Assembly: GCF_014200455.1 (NCBI RefSeq) | Contig: NZ_JACHBW010000016.1 | Span: 62,001-126,000 of the forward strand | Source: Paraburkholderia bannensis | GTDB lineage: Bacteria > Pseudomonadota > Gammaproteobacteria > Burkholderiales > Burkholderiaceae | DNA: 64,000 bases | Direction: 5' to 3' | Shown: positions 14,988 to 23,467 of the stretch, piece by piece | Numbering within the stretch: position 1 is the stretch's first letter | How the letters are laid out: every line of letters starts with the position of its first letter | The notes under the pieces: generated by a model | What the model saw: the letters and a program-made list of their open reading frames with translations, nothing else | What the model was told of the DNA's origin: nothing | Database searches by the model: none | Translations under genes and position numbers: made by a program

Positions 14988-16433
14988 ATGACCCAAGAGG
15001 CAATAGCCGAAGCGCTGGCCGGCGAGCCGTCGCGCGCCAAATCGCGAATCGAATCGCGTTCGATTGACTACGTGCCGCTCGCCGAACGCAAAGGCAAGGC
15101 CTGGCATCTGTGGCCGGTGTGGTTTACCGGCGATGCCAATCTGGCGACCATCGCCGCCGGGGCGATCGGTATCAGCATGGGCGGCAATCTGCTGTGGAGC
15201 GCGATTGCCATCGTGCTCGGCAATGTGCTGGGCACGTTCTTCATGGCGTTTCATTCGAGCCAGGGGCCGCAACTGGGGCTGCCGCAGATGATCCAGTCGC
15301 GCCCGCAGTTCGGCTATATGGGCGCGTTGCTGGTGTGGGTGGTCGCGCTCGTCACCTACATCGGCTACAACTCGTTCAATCAATTGATGGCGGGGCAAAC
15401 CGCGCATCATCTGCTGGGCACCGAGCCACACCTGAGTTACATCGTGTTTACCGTGCTGGCGGTGGGCCTCGCGGTGTTCGGCTATGACCTGATTCACAAG
15501 GCGCAGCGCTGGCTTGCGTTCGCGTTGCTCATCGCGCTGACGATCTTCAGCGTGGGCATGTGCGTGAAAATGCCGTTCCCCGCCGCGCAATTGAGCTTCG
15601 CGGGCTTCAAGGCCACGCCGTTCCTCGTGCAGCTGTTTTCGGCCGCCGCCTATCAGCTGTCGTGGTCGATCTACGTTTCGGACTACTCGCGATACCTGCC
15701 GCCCGATACCGGTGTGCGCGCCACTTTCTGGTGGACCTTCCTCGGCGCGCTGATCGGCGGTGTCTGGATGATGCTGGTGGGCACGGCGGCGGCGGCCCTC
15801 AATGCGCAGATCGAAATCTCGGATGCGGTCCAGCGCGCCGGCGACCTGATCTTCCCTGGCTTCGGCACAGTCACGCTGCTGCTCGCGCTGCTGGGGTTGC
15901 TCGCCATTTCGGGGCTGAACTTCTACGGCGCGTCGCTCACGCTGCTGAGCATCACGGATTCGTTCAAACCGCTCAAGTCGAACGCCAGCAAGCGCATTGC
16001 CAGCCTGATCGTGGTGGCGCTGGTGGCGACCGCGCTGGCGTTCTCGGCGTCGGATAACTTCATGGGCAAGTTTGGCGACTTCCTCGGCATTCTGGGCTAT
16101 CTGTTCACGCCGTGGACTGCCATCAACCTGATCGACTTCTTCGTGGTGCGCCATTCGCACTACTCGGTGCGGGAGATTTTCAACCCGCGCGGCATTTACG
16201 GGCGCTGGAACTGGCGCGGCCTCACGGCCTATGCGGTGGGTTTCGTCGCGATGATCCCGTTCTTCAAGACCGAGATCTACACCGGCCCGGTCGCGCGCCT
16301 GCTGGGCGGCGCGGACGTGGCGATGCTGGTGGGGCTGCCCGTTGCCGCGCTGGTCTATCTGTGGACCTGCCGCTCGCTCGACATCGAACAGGAACGCCGT
16401 CTCGTGCGCGAAGCCGATCGCGGCCTGAACTGA
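14988..16433 (+). CDS. NCS1-family permease (cytosine/allantoin-type)
   Basis: 481 residues with about twelve hydrophobic segments. The family is recognised from the N-terminal WFTGDANLATIAAGAIGISMGG-type segment (helix 1), GPQLGLPQMIQSRPQFGYMGALL (helices 2-3, a strongly conserved NCS1 motif) and SWSIYVSDYSRYLP in the middle. NCS1 carriers import nucleobases, hydantoins, allantoin, thiamine or pyridine-type compounds with Na+ or H+. Its divergence from a quaternary-amine-type oxygenase is unusual: carnitine clusters normally carry a BCCT transporter. The substrate may therefore be an N-methyl heterocycle or cyclic betaine, which is inference. GGAGGAG precedes the ATG. A porin gene follows after 31 bp. 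Confidence 0.88.
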   Translation: MTQEAIAEALAGEPSRAKSRIESRSIDYVPLAERKGKAWHLWPVWFTGDANLATIAAGAIGISMGGNLLWSAIAIVLGNVLGTFFMAFHSSQGPQLGLPQMIQSRPQFGYMGALLVWVVALVTYIGYNSFNQLMAGQTAHHLLGTEPHLSYIVFTVLAVGLAVFGYDLIHKAQRWLAFALLIALTIFSVGMCVKMPFPAAQLSFAGFKATPFLVQLFSAAAYQLSWSIYVSDYSRYLPPDTGVRATFWWTFLGALIGGVWMMLVGTAAAALNAQIEISDAVQRAGDLIFPGFGTVTLLLALLGLLAISGLNFYGASLTLLSITDSFKPLKSNASKRIASLIVVALVATALAFSASDNFMGKFGDFLGILGYLFTPWTAINLIDFFVVRHSHYSVREIFNPRGIYGRWNWRGLTAYAVGFVAMIPFFKTEIYTGPVARLLGGADVAMLVGLPVAALVYLWTCRSLDIEQERRLVREADRGLN

Positions 16434-16464
16434 TCCCACGCCATAACAACCACAAGATAGCGAC

Positions 16465-17616
16465 ATGAATTCGATCAAGAGACTGCGCACGAGCGTGCTG
16501 CATGCCGCCGTGCTGACGCTGGCCGCCATGCCGGTTGCCGCCAGCGCGCAAAGCAGCGTGACGTTTTACGGCGTGCTCGATGCGGGCGTGACCTACGTGA
16601 GCAATGCGGGCGGTGCGCATCAGGTGAAATTCGACGACGGCGTTTCCTACGCAAACCGTTGGGGCGTCAAGGGCAGCGAAGACCTGGGCGGCGGCCTGAA
16701 AGCCATTTTCAAGCTGGAAAGCGGCTTTCACCTGGGCAATGGCCAGATTTCCAATAATGGTTCGCTGTTCGGTCGCGCGGCCTACGTGGGACTGCAGAGC
16801 GACTGGGGCACGCTCACCTTTGGCAACCAGATCGACATGACGCAGGAGATGGTCTATCTGTACAACGTCTCCGCGTGGGCCAGCGGCTACGCCATCAATC
16901 AGGGCGACTTCGACCGCATGAATGGCGATCACTTGCCCAACGCCGTGAAATTCATGTCGAACACCTACGGCGGCTTCCAATTCGGCGGCATGTATTCGTT
17001 CAGCAATACGCCGGGCAGCTTCCATAACGGCAGCGCATGGAGCGTGGGCGCGCAGTATCAGCGCGGCGCGTTTGCGATGGGCACGGCTTATACGCAGCTG
17101 AATAGCCCGTCGGGCCAATACGCGTTCGATCCCTACGCGATGATCGGCGTGCATTCGTTCTTCGGGCAGCCGAGCGCGAGCGTCGGTCCGGGCACGGGCG
17201 CCATCAACGACCTGTACGCGAATACGCCGTTCCCGGTGGACAAGCAGGGCGCGTTCGGCGTGGGCGCGAGCTACGCCATCGGCAACGTCACGCTGATGGG
17301 CGACTTCACCTACACGCAGATCAAGGCCTTGGGTCAGAGCCAGCATATGCAGGTGGGCGAGGGCGGCGCGAACTGGCAGGTCACGCCGGCCTTGAGCGTG
17401 GTGGGTGGCTACCAGTACACGCACTTCGATGCGCATCACTGGAACATGCTCTCGGCGGGCGTGCACTATCTGCTGTCCAAGCGCACGGATGTCTATCTTT
17501 CCGGTGACTGGCTGAAGGCGTCGCAGGGCGTCGATGCCGTGATCGGCTATAGCTTCACGCCGTCCACCACCACCACCCAGGCCGATGTGCGTATCGGCAT
17601 GCGCCATTCGTTCTGA
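16465..17616 (+). CDS. Gram-negative outer-membrane porin
   Basis: 383 residues. A Sec signal peptide (about 1-28, ending AASAQ) is followed by the hallmark mature start SSVTFYGVLDAGVTY and alternating beta strands, e.g. RWGVKGSEDLGGGLKAIFKLE (residues about 65-85, shown here as a motif), LFGRAAYVGL and FGNQ, ending in the aromatic C-terminal Phe (IGMRHSF) needed for outer-membrane assembly. It belongs to the trimeric 16-strand Burkholderia porin family. It lies between permease and LysR gene and shares TGATG with the latter, so permease, porin and regulator are probably one transcript for uptake of the same solute. Confidence 0.92.
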   Translation: MNSIKRLRTSVLHAAVLTLAAMPVAASAQSSVTFYGVLDAGVTYVSNAGGAHQVKFDDGVSYANRWGVKGSEDLGGGLKAIFKLESGFHLGNGQISNNGSLFGRAAYVGLQSDWGTLTFGNQIDMTQEMVYLYNVSAWASGYAINQGDFDRMNGDHLPNAVKFMSNTYGGFQFGGMYSFSNTPGSFHNGSAWSVGAQYQRGAFAMGTAYTQLNSPSGQYAFDPYAMIGVHSFFGQPSASVGPGTGAINDLYANTPFPVDKQGAFGVGASYAIGNVTLMGDFTYTQIKALGQSQHMQVGEGGANWQVTPALSVVGGYQYTHFDAHHWNMLSAGVHYLLSKRTDVYLSGDWLKASQGVDAVIGYSFTPSTTTTQADVRIGMRHSF

Positions 17617-18566
17617 TGCTCAAACTGCCTGGCACTCCCGAACTGGACGATCTGCGCGTGTTCTGCACGGTCGCGCGTCAGTCGAGCTTCAGCGGCGCGG
17701 CCGAGGCGCTCAACGCTTCGGCCGCTTATGTGAGCAAGCGCGTGGGCGTGCTCGAAGCGAGCCTGGGCACGCGTCTGTTGCATCGCTCGACGCGCCGTGT
17801 CGCCATCACGGCGGCGGGCGAGCGCGTGCTCGCGTGGGCCGAGAAAATCCTCGATGACGTCGATCAACTGGTCGAAGACGTCTCTCTCACGCAGCGCGTG
17901 CCGCGCGGCACCTTGCGCGTGTCCAGCAGCTTCGGCTTTGGGCGCAAGTTCGTCGCGCCCGCACTCGCGGCCTTGTCGGACCGCTATCCGCAACTGAACG
18001 TGCGGCTCGATCTGTTCGACCGCGTGGTGGACGTAGCGGGCGAGGGCTTCGATCTGGACGTGCGTATCGGCGACGAGATCGCCGGGCATCTGATTGCGAA
18101 GCGTTTGGCCAACAATTACCGCGTGTTGTGTGCTTCGCCTGCGTATCTTTCGCTGCACGGCGCGCCGCGCACGATTGCCGATCTCGATTCGCACGCGTGT
18201 CTCGCGATCAAGGAGCGTGATCACCCGTTTGGCGTGTGGCGTCTCGATGCGGGCGGCGAATCTGTCTGCGTGAAGGTGACCGGGCCGCTCTCGACCAATC
18301 ACGGCGAAGCAGCGGTGCAATGGGCGCTGGCTGGGCGCGGCATCGTGCTGCGTTCGATCTGGGACGTGCAGCCGCTGCTGGACGCAGGACGGCTGGTGCG
18401 TGTGCTGCCCGACGTCACGCAGCCAGCCAATGTGTGGGCCGTGTTCCCCGAGCGTCTTGCGCAATCGGCGAGGGTCAAGGCCTGCGTGGAGTTTCTTGCC
18501 GAGGCATTCGCGCAGGCGGGAGTCGGCGAAACGCGTAAGCCCGAACCCTTGCATGAAGCCGGGTAA
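17616..18566 (+). CDS. LysR-family regulator of the permease-porin operon
   Basis: 316 residues: N-terminal helix-turn-helix (FCTVARQSSFSGAAEALNAS, residues 16-35; then YVSKRVGVLEASLG) and an effector domain of the CrgA/DmlR-like subgroup, recognised by the segments LRVSSSFGFGRKFVAPAL and RIGDEIAGHLIAKRLANNYRVLCASPAYL. The start overlaps the porin stop by one base (TGATG), implying coupling. It is the nearest regulator to the TTGTTAACCCATAG repeats between permease and oxygenase and is the best candidate to bind them, although GTTAAC-centred sites also suit other regulator families. E. coli DmlR, in the same subgroup, controls dmlA beside yeaWX. Confidence 0.88.
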   Translation: MLKLPGTPELDDLRVFCTVARQSSFSGAAEALNASAAYVSKRVGVLEASLGTRLLHRSTRRVAITAAGERVLAWAEKILDDVDQLVEDVSLTQRVPRGTLRVSSSFGFGRKFVAPALAALSDRYPQLNVRLDLFDRVVDVAGEGFDLDVRIGDEIAGHLIAKRLANNYRVLCASPAYLSLHGAPRTIADLDSHACLAIKERDHPFGVWRLDAGGESVCVKVTGPLSTNHGEAAVQWALAGRGIVLRSIWDVQPLLDAGRLVRVLPDVTQPANVWAVFPERLAQSARVKACVEFLAEAFAQAGVGETRKPEPLHEAG

Positions 18567-18617
18567 TCCAGGTAATAGCACCACGAAACAGGAAGCAACA
18601 CGGAACCGGAAACCCAC

Positions 18618-19578
18618 GTGATCGATCCCGCCCATCTGCGCAGCCTGCTTGCCGCGCGCCGCGAAGGCTACAGCCTCGAACGCCCCTTCTACACCGATGC
18701 CGCGTTCCACGAGCTCGATATCGACGCGGTGTTCTCGAACGAATGGCTTTTCGCCTGCAACGTCGCGGAAATCCCGCACGAGGGCGACTACATCACGCTC
18801 GCGATTGGCGAAACGTCGGTGGTCGTGTTGCGCGGCAAGCAGGGCACATGGCCTGCGTCCGGTGCATGTCGAAGTGATCTGCGGCATGGTCTATCTCTGC
18901 ATCGCCGATACACCGCCCGATATCGCGCGCTTCAAGGCGGCCGTCACGCCCTATATCGCGCCGCATCATCCGGAGCTGCTGGCCACGCTGATCGAATTCG
19001 CCTTGCCCGACGATCCGCGCGCGAACCGCGATTTCCAGTTGCTGATGCAGGAAAAGACCGCGCTGTGGGACAGCCTGAACCTGCCGCACCAACCGGCCGA
19101 TGGCGGCACGGAGTTCCGCTGTATCCGCTTGCCGTTTCATCGCGGCGCGGTGTCGTTCACCCCGGATGGCCGGCCAGCGTGCAACAAGTTGCTTGGCGAT
19201 TTCACAGAGCGCGATCTGGGATCGGTGAGAATGTTCAGGGTTCCGAACAACTGGAATCATTTTCTCTCGGACCACATCATTCATTTTCGCGTATTGCCGA
19301 TTTCGGCGACGCAGACCGCGCTCAAGACCACCTGGCTCGTGCATGAGGATGCCGTTGAAGGCGTGGACTACGACATTGCATCGCTGACCGAAGTCTGGCG
19401 TGCCACCAATGCACAGGACGCCACACTGGTGGCGCATAACCAGCGCGGCGTGAATTCCCGGGCCTATACGCCGGGGCCTCATGCGCCTTCGGAGTTCATG
19501 CTCACGCACTTCATGAACTGGTATGCGCGCAAGCTGGAGGAGCATGTCGGGCACATGGCCTGGCGGGAGAAAACATAG
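18618..19578 (+). pseudogene. GbcA-like Rieske oxygenase lacking both metal centres (frameshift plus deletions)
   Basis: The N-terminal piece (GTG at 18618, residues 1-75: FYTDAAFHELDID, NEWLFACNVAEIPHEGDYITL, VVVLRGKQGT) is in one frame; the continuation (GLRPVHVEVICGMVYLCIAD...) is in the +1 frame from about 18848. In GbcA-type glycine betaine oxygenases these pieces are separated by the Rieske segment (C-x-H...C-x2-H), which is wholly absent. Farther on, TPYIAP joins directly to HHPELLATLIEF at about 18964; the family has about 30-35 residues here carrying NNRECYHCSGSHPEL, so the mononuclear iron ligands are also missing. The remainder, through SWNH-like NNWNHFLSDHIIHF and GVDYD to the stop at 19578, is well preserved. 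It cannot be a working oxygenase. Confidence 0.85.
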
Positions 19579-19688
19579 GGCTGGCTAAAAAAGGGTCGCG
19601 GATCCTGCCATAAAAACAGTCAGTGCGACGTTCGGAAACCTGAAGCCCTACTCCTAAAGTTTGTTCGCAGCCTGCCGAAAATGCAGCC

Positions 19689-19943
19689 ATGGCGCACGAA
19701 CAACCCAAACTTCCCGAAAACGACCCGATCTGGGCCGAGGCACGCGCGCTTGAGGCCAGCATCCGTGCGATCCGGCGCGCCCAGGGCAAGCGGAACCCCG
19801 AAGACTACGCCCCGGACGATCCCGCATGCATCGAGACCATGGAGGAGTTCGTGCGCGACGTTGGCCGCGTGCTGGCGATGTACACCCAGGAAGCCGCGCG
19901 AGGCGACGACAACGATTTATACGGTGCGGGCGCGACGGGCTAA
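19689..19943 (+). CDS. Small acidic hypothetical protein
   Basis: 84 residues, acidic and helix-rich, with no Cys, signal peptide or membrane segment. It begins MAHEQPKLPENDPIWAEARA and has a second helical block EEFVRDVGRVLAMYTQEAAR (54-73). I do not recognise the family. Codon use (strong GC at third positions in this frame, Arg-rich nonsense in the +1 alternative) supports this frame. It lies alone between the decayed oxygenase and the HiPIP gene. The ribosome site is weak, so the start is tentative. Confidence 0.55.
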   Translation: MAHEQPKLPENDPIWAEARALEASIRAIRRAQGKRNPEDYAPDDPACIETMEEFVRDVGRVLAMYTQEAARGDDNDLYGAGATG

Positions 19944-20054
19944 GGCGCGTCACGCTGCATAAAGCCAGGGACCCTGAGACACTACGGGATATGCGCGTCG
20001 CGCCGCACTGCGTCACGGCGCATGCTCAACCCTCTCCAAAGTGTCTTCCCCACG

Positions 20055-20363
20055 ATGAATACTTCGCGTCGAAAGTTTCTGGTTCTGAGTCTGTGTTCGG
20101 CTGCTTCGCTGACGCTGACCGGCGAGACCCTGGCCGACGAGCCCACCTTGGCCGAGTCCGACGTTCAGGCGCGCCGTCTGGGCTACAAGGCCGTTGCCAC
20201 CACCGTCGACCCCAAACAATTTCCTGGCTATAAGCCGGGCCAGGACTGCCGCAACTGTTCGCTGTTTCAGGCGGGTTCGGACGACCAATGGGGGGATTGT
20301 TTGCTGTTCAGCGGCAAACGGGTGGCCGCAGCGGGATGGTGCAGTTCGTTCAGCACCATGTGA
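20055..20363 (+). CDS. High-potential iron-sulfur protein (HiPIP)
   Basis: 102 residues with a Tat signal (SRRKFLVLSLCSAASL, residues 4-19; twin Arg at 5-6) and four cluster ligands C65, C68, C82 and C96 in C-x2-C...C...C order, the HiPIP fold that holds one [4Fe-4S]3+/2+ cluster. Folded cluster-bearing protein is exported to the periplasm by Tat and works as a soluble electron carrier, often to the photosynthetic reaction centre or to terminal oxidases. A longer start at 20022 would put residues before the Tat motif; the ATG at 20055 is preferred. No oxidase or reaction-centre genes are adjacent, so its partner is unknown. Confidence 0.92.
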   Translation: MNTSRRKFLVLSLCSAASLTLTGETLADEPTLAESDVQARRLGYKAVATTVDPKQFPGYKPGQDCRNCSLFQAGSDDQWGDCLLFSGKRVAAAGWCSSFSTM

Positions 20364-20407
20364 GGCCGCGCACGGCGGCAAGCCGCCGCCACGGCCCTCA
20401 AACGCTT

Positions 20408-20932
20408 TTATTCGCCCTTGGCTGGACGCCCGGTCTTGACGGTCTCAAGCGCCGAAATCGCGGCCAGCAGACGCCTGGACGAAGCCGAGTCCAGCAACTG
20501 GATACCGGCGCGCAGCAGTTCGCTCTTCTTCACGCTGATACCCGCTTCGAGGCATTTGCGCTTGAGCGCCGCGATGCGCTCGTGATCGGCCTTGGGCATC
20601 GTGAAGCTGTCGCGAATGACCTTCTCTTTCTTCGCCGGCTTGCCCTTGGGTTTGGCGGCCAATTCGCGCACGCGCGGCGTCTTCGCGGTTTTGGCGGCCT
20701 TCTTCGCGGCCTTTACAGGCTTGGGCGCCTTGTCTGCCTTCACGGGTTTCGTCGATGCACCGACGTCAGCCTGAGCCTTGGGTTCCTTCGGCTCCCCGGA
20801 CGCTTTGGCCTGAATGGCGACCTCAGCGGCTTCGGTCTTCGCAGCGGCCTTACGTTGCGCGCGCTTCGCGTCCCCGGAGGTGGGGAAGTGAAACGCTTTC
20901 TTCGTCGGCTTGCGGGCGATTACGGTGGTCAT
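20408..20932 (-). CDS. Lys/Ala-rich histone-H1-like protein with C-terminal RHH-like domain
   Basis: 174 residues. Residues 25-105 are low-complexity Ala/Lys/Pro (KAAKKAAKTAKTP and similar), as in bacterial H1-like proteins; the C-terminal 60 residues (RDSFTMPKADHERIAALKRK, then SVKKSELLRAGIQLLD) are not low-complexity and resemble a ribbon-helix-helix with a beta strand and two helices. A short beta-helix-helix with a basic tail suggests a DNA-binding nucleoid-associated protein. The gene is monocistronic and convergent to the HiPIP gene. Similar proteins are common in Burkholderia as hypothetical genes, as far as I recall; no target is known. Confidence 0.75.
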   Translation of the reverse strand: MTTVIARKPTKKAFHFPTSGDAKRAQRKAAAKTEAAEVAIQAKASGEPKEPKAQADVGASTKPVKADKAPKPVKAAKKAAKTAKTPRVRELAAKPKGKPAKKEKVIRDSFTMPKADHERIAALKRKCLEAGISVKKSELLRAGIQLLDSASSRRLLAAISALETVKTGRPAKGE

Positions 20933-21185
20933 GCTGGATTCTCGAATGTAAAACGAAAAAACAGTATATACGGTTTATGCGCCGTTCCCTTTCTCTTTCC
21001 CTGCGCCGCCTGCGCATGAGCTTGACGGCTCGATTGGGCCTCCCGTACGCTCGTGGCTCAAGCGGTGCAGGCCGCTTCCGGGTCCGCGGAAAGGGTTGAA
21101 CCCACCTGTCGCCTTCAGGCCAGGATTTCACCATCCTTAGTGCTGCCGGTATTGCGGACCTTCGGCAAGACTGCACGAGGATGTC

Positions 21186-22859
21186 ATGCAAACATTGCCT
21201 CCCAGGGCTCATCCCGATCATCTGAAAAAGCAAGCCAAGGAACTCTTGCGCCTGTACCGCAACGGCGACTCGCAGGCGCTCGCGCGCTTCATCGCGGCGC
21301 TCCCCGCCGCCGCCCATCGCAGCCCCGCCGAAGTGATCGCGCTGCAATTGCGCCTGCACGACGCGCAGTCCTGCATCGCGCGCGAATACGGCTTCAATTC
21401 TTGGGCGGATCTCATCGCTGTCGTGGAAGCGCGCGCCGTGGCGCAGCAGACGCCGTCAACGCTGACTCGACGCTGGCTCGATCTCGCCTATGGCGGCGAC
21501 GTGACCGGCAACTACGACGCGGCACGCCCGCGCGTAGCGGCCCAACTGCTGGACGATCATCCAGAGCTGGTTTTCGCCGATGTCTGGGTGGCCTTGGCGG
21601 CGGGGCATGTCGAAGCCGTGCGGCGTGCCGTCGACGCCGAACCTGGCTGGATCAACCGCGCGGGCGGCCCGCTCGCGCTGCCGCCGCTGGTGGCCGTCAC
21701 GCATTCCCGGCTCGGGCAGATTCCGCAATACGCCGCCCGCTTGCGCGATTGCGTGCGCGTGCTGCTCGATGCAGGCGCCGATCCGGATCAGTCCATCTAC
21801 AACCGCTTTCCGCCCGCGTCGCTCGCCTCACCTGACGAAAGCGGGCCGCTGAGCGCCCTGTACGGCGCGGCGGGCGTCAATCGCGATCCGGCGCTCACGG
21901 CCATGTTGCTGGCGGCGGGTGCGAATCCCAACGACGGCGAATCGCTCTATCACTCGCTGGAGAACCCGGCCTGCACGCGCTTGCTGCTTGATGGCGGCGC
22001 GCAGGTGAGCGGCACGAACGCGCTGCGGCGCGCGCTCGATATGCCGGATCCGTCGGCGCTTGAATGGCTGCTTGCGTATGGCGGCGATCCTAACGAACCG
22101 GCGGGCGCCGGGCCGACCCAATCTTGGGGCGCGCCGCTGCTGCGCGCGATTGCGGTGCGCTGCCCGGTGGGTCATATCGATGCGTTGCTGAAGGCGGGCG
22201 CGGATCCTCATGCGCAGACCGCGGCGGGAGTCAGCGCGTATCGGCTTGCCATGCGCACCGGCCTGACCGATGTGGCGCAGCGTCTGCGCGCAGCGGGGGC
22301 GCAGGACGCGTTGAGCGACGCGGACCGCTTCGTTGCGGCCTGCGCGCGCGCCGATGCGCAGGAGGCGCGCCGCATTCAGGCGCAGCATCCGGAACTGCCG
22401 CGCTCGCTTGCGGCGGAGTCCGGCGATCCGCTGCGTCTGCTGCCCGATGCCGCCGCATGGGGATCGGACGACGCCGTGCGGCTGATGGTCGAACTGGGCT
22501 GGCCGATCGAGGCGCGCGGCGGCGACTGGGACGCTTCGGCGCTTAATCACGCTGTATTTCGCGGCGATGCGGGCTTGACGGCTTTCCTGCTCGCGCATGG
22601 CGCGAACTGGCGCGAGGCGCATGGCTACGGCGGCGATGCGCTCGGCACGTTGTCGTGGGCGAGCGTCAACGAACCCACGGGATTCGATCAGCCCGACTGG
22701 CCGGCTTGCGCGCGAGCGCTGCGGGCGCACGGTTTGCCTGCCATCGAACGCGATCCCGCGCAACCCGGGCGTGTGTTCATTGAAGGTCGTGCGATGCGGT
22801 TTTCGGAGGAAGTGACCGAAGCGCTGCTATCTGGCGGGCCCGCCAGCGCCGCTCAGTGA
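21186..22859 (+). CDS. Ankyrin-repeat protein
   Basis: 557 residues. After an N-terminal helical segment (DHLKKQAKELLRLYRNGD, residues 9-26) and a domain ending EYGFNSWADLIAVVEA (about 75-90), ankyrin-like units recur: VRVLLDAGADPDQSIYNRF (195-213), LTAMLLAAGANPNDGES, CTRLLLDGGAQVSGTNALR, LEWLLAYGGDPNEPAGAG, IDALLKAGADPHAQTAAG, and near the C-terminus LTAFLLAHGANWREAHGYG. No signal peptide or membrane segment, so it is probably cytoplasmic and mediates protein contacts. The ATG follows GAGGATGTC. It stands alone, its end overlapping the convergent neighbour by 7 bases. The partner or function is not evident. Confidence 0.88.
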   Translation: MQTLPPRAHPDHLKKQAKELLRLYRNGDSQALARFIAALPAAAHRSPAEVIALQLRLHDAQSCIAREYGFNSWADLIAVVEARAVAQQTPSTLTRRWLDLAYGGDVTGNYDAARPRVAAQLLDDHPELVFADVWVALAAGHVEAVRRAVDAEPGWINRAGGPLALPPLVAVTHSRLGQIPQYAARLRDCVRVLLDAGADPDQSIYNRFPPASLASPDESGPLSALYGAAGVNRDPALTAMLLAAGANPNDGESLYHSLENPACTRLLLDGGAQVSGTNALRRALDMPDPSALEWLLAYGGDPNEPAGAGPTQSWGAPLLRAIAVRCPVGHIDALLKAGADPHAQTAAGVSAYRLAMRTGLTDVAQRLRAAGAQDALSDADRFVAACARADAQEARRIQAQHPELPRSLAAESGDPLRLLPDAAAWGSDDAVRLMVELGWPIEARGGDWDASALNHAVFRGDAGLTAFLLAHGANWREAHGYGGDALGTLSWASVNEPTGFDQPDWPACARALRAHGLPAIERDPAQPGRVFIEGRAMRFSEEVTEALLSGGPASAAQ

Positions 22860-23299
22860 TAAATCGACTTCGACGATGACAGCTTCGTGAGCGTGCCGTT
22901 CTTGTAGCGGAACCAGCCCGAGGGGCCTTGCATCACGACCTCGTCGGCTTGCCAGAACACGCGCTTGACGGTCATGTCGGTGCGCAGATGCTCCACGAGC
23001 GGCGGCTGGCGGCGCAGATCGTACAGCACCGGGCCGTTGGCGCTTTGCACGAGCACGCGCGCAACCTGGTCGCCCTGGCCGCCGGTTTCGTCGAAATGCG
23101 TGAGCGTCTTTGCGTCGAAGCGGTCGATCATGTCGCGGTTGAGCATGGCCACGAAATCATGGTCGTCGCGCACGAACTGCAGCGTGCCCGCGGGCGTGTT
23201 GAACGGCCCCGGCGCGCTGACCTGCGCGTGAGCGGCGCCCGCGAATGCGCAGGCGGACAATCCCGCGAGCAGCAGTTTTTGTAACAGTCGATTCATCAT
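22853..23299 (-). CDS. Small secreted hypothetical protein
   Basis: 148 residues with a clear Sec signal peptide (MMNRLLQKLLLAGLSACAFA..., cleavage after AHA near residue 25). The mature region has repeated short beta-rich segments (TLQFVRDDHDFVAML, FDAKTLTHFDETGG, VLYDLRRQPPLVEHLR, VVMQGPSGWFRYKNGTL) suggesting a small beta-sandwich or propeller-like periplasmic domain. There are two Met codons at the start; the ribosome site GGAAAG fits the second (23296) better. The gene overlaps the convergent ankyrin gene by 7 bases at the 3' end and is divergent from the FKBP gene. I do not recognise the family. Confidence 0.75.
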   Translation of the reverse strand: MMNRLLQKLLLAGLSACAFAGAAHAQVSAPGPFNTPAGTLQFVRDDHDFVAMLNRDMIDRFDAKTLTHFDETGGQGDQVARVLVQSANGPVLYDLRRQPPLVEHLRTDMTVKRVFWQADEVVMQGPSGWFRYKNGTLTKLSSSKSIYH

Positions 23300-23434
23300 G
23301 CTTTCCAGATAGTGCGCCGACGTTGGCGCGCGGGGAGCATTGTCGCCAATCCTGCGCGTCACGTCGAATCGGCGGCGGGAAGCGGGGCCATCAATTGCGG
23401 GGCCACAATGTGGGGAGCCAGACAGCCCTGCCGA

Positions 23435-23440
23435 TATAAT
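23435..23440 (+). promoter_or_regulatory. Likely -10 box of the FKBP gene
   Basis: TATAAT (in CCGATATAATCG) lies 28 bp before the ATG. No good -35 match is seen 17 bp upstream, so it may be an extended -10 type or need an activator. Confidence 0.45.
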
Positions 23441-23467
23441 CGACGCTCTATTCAACGAGGACCTCGC

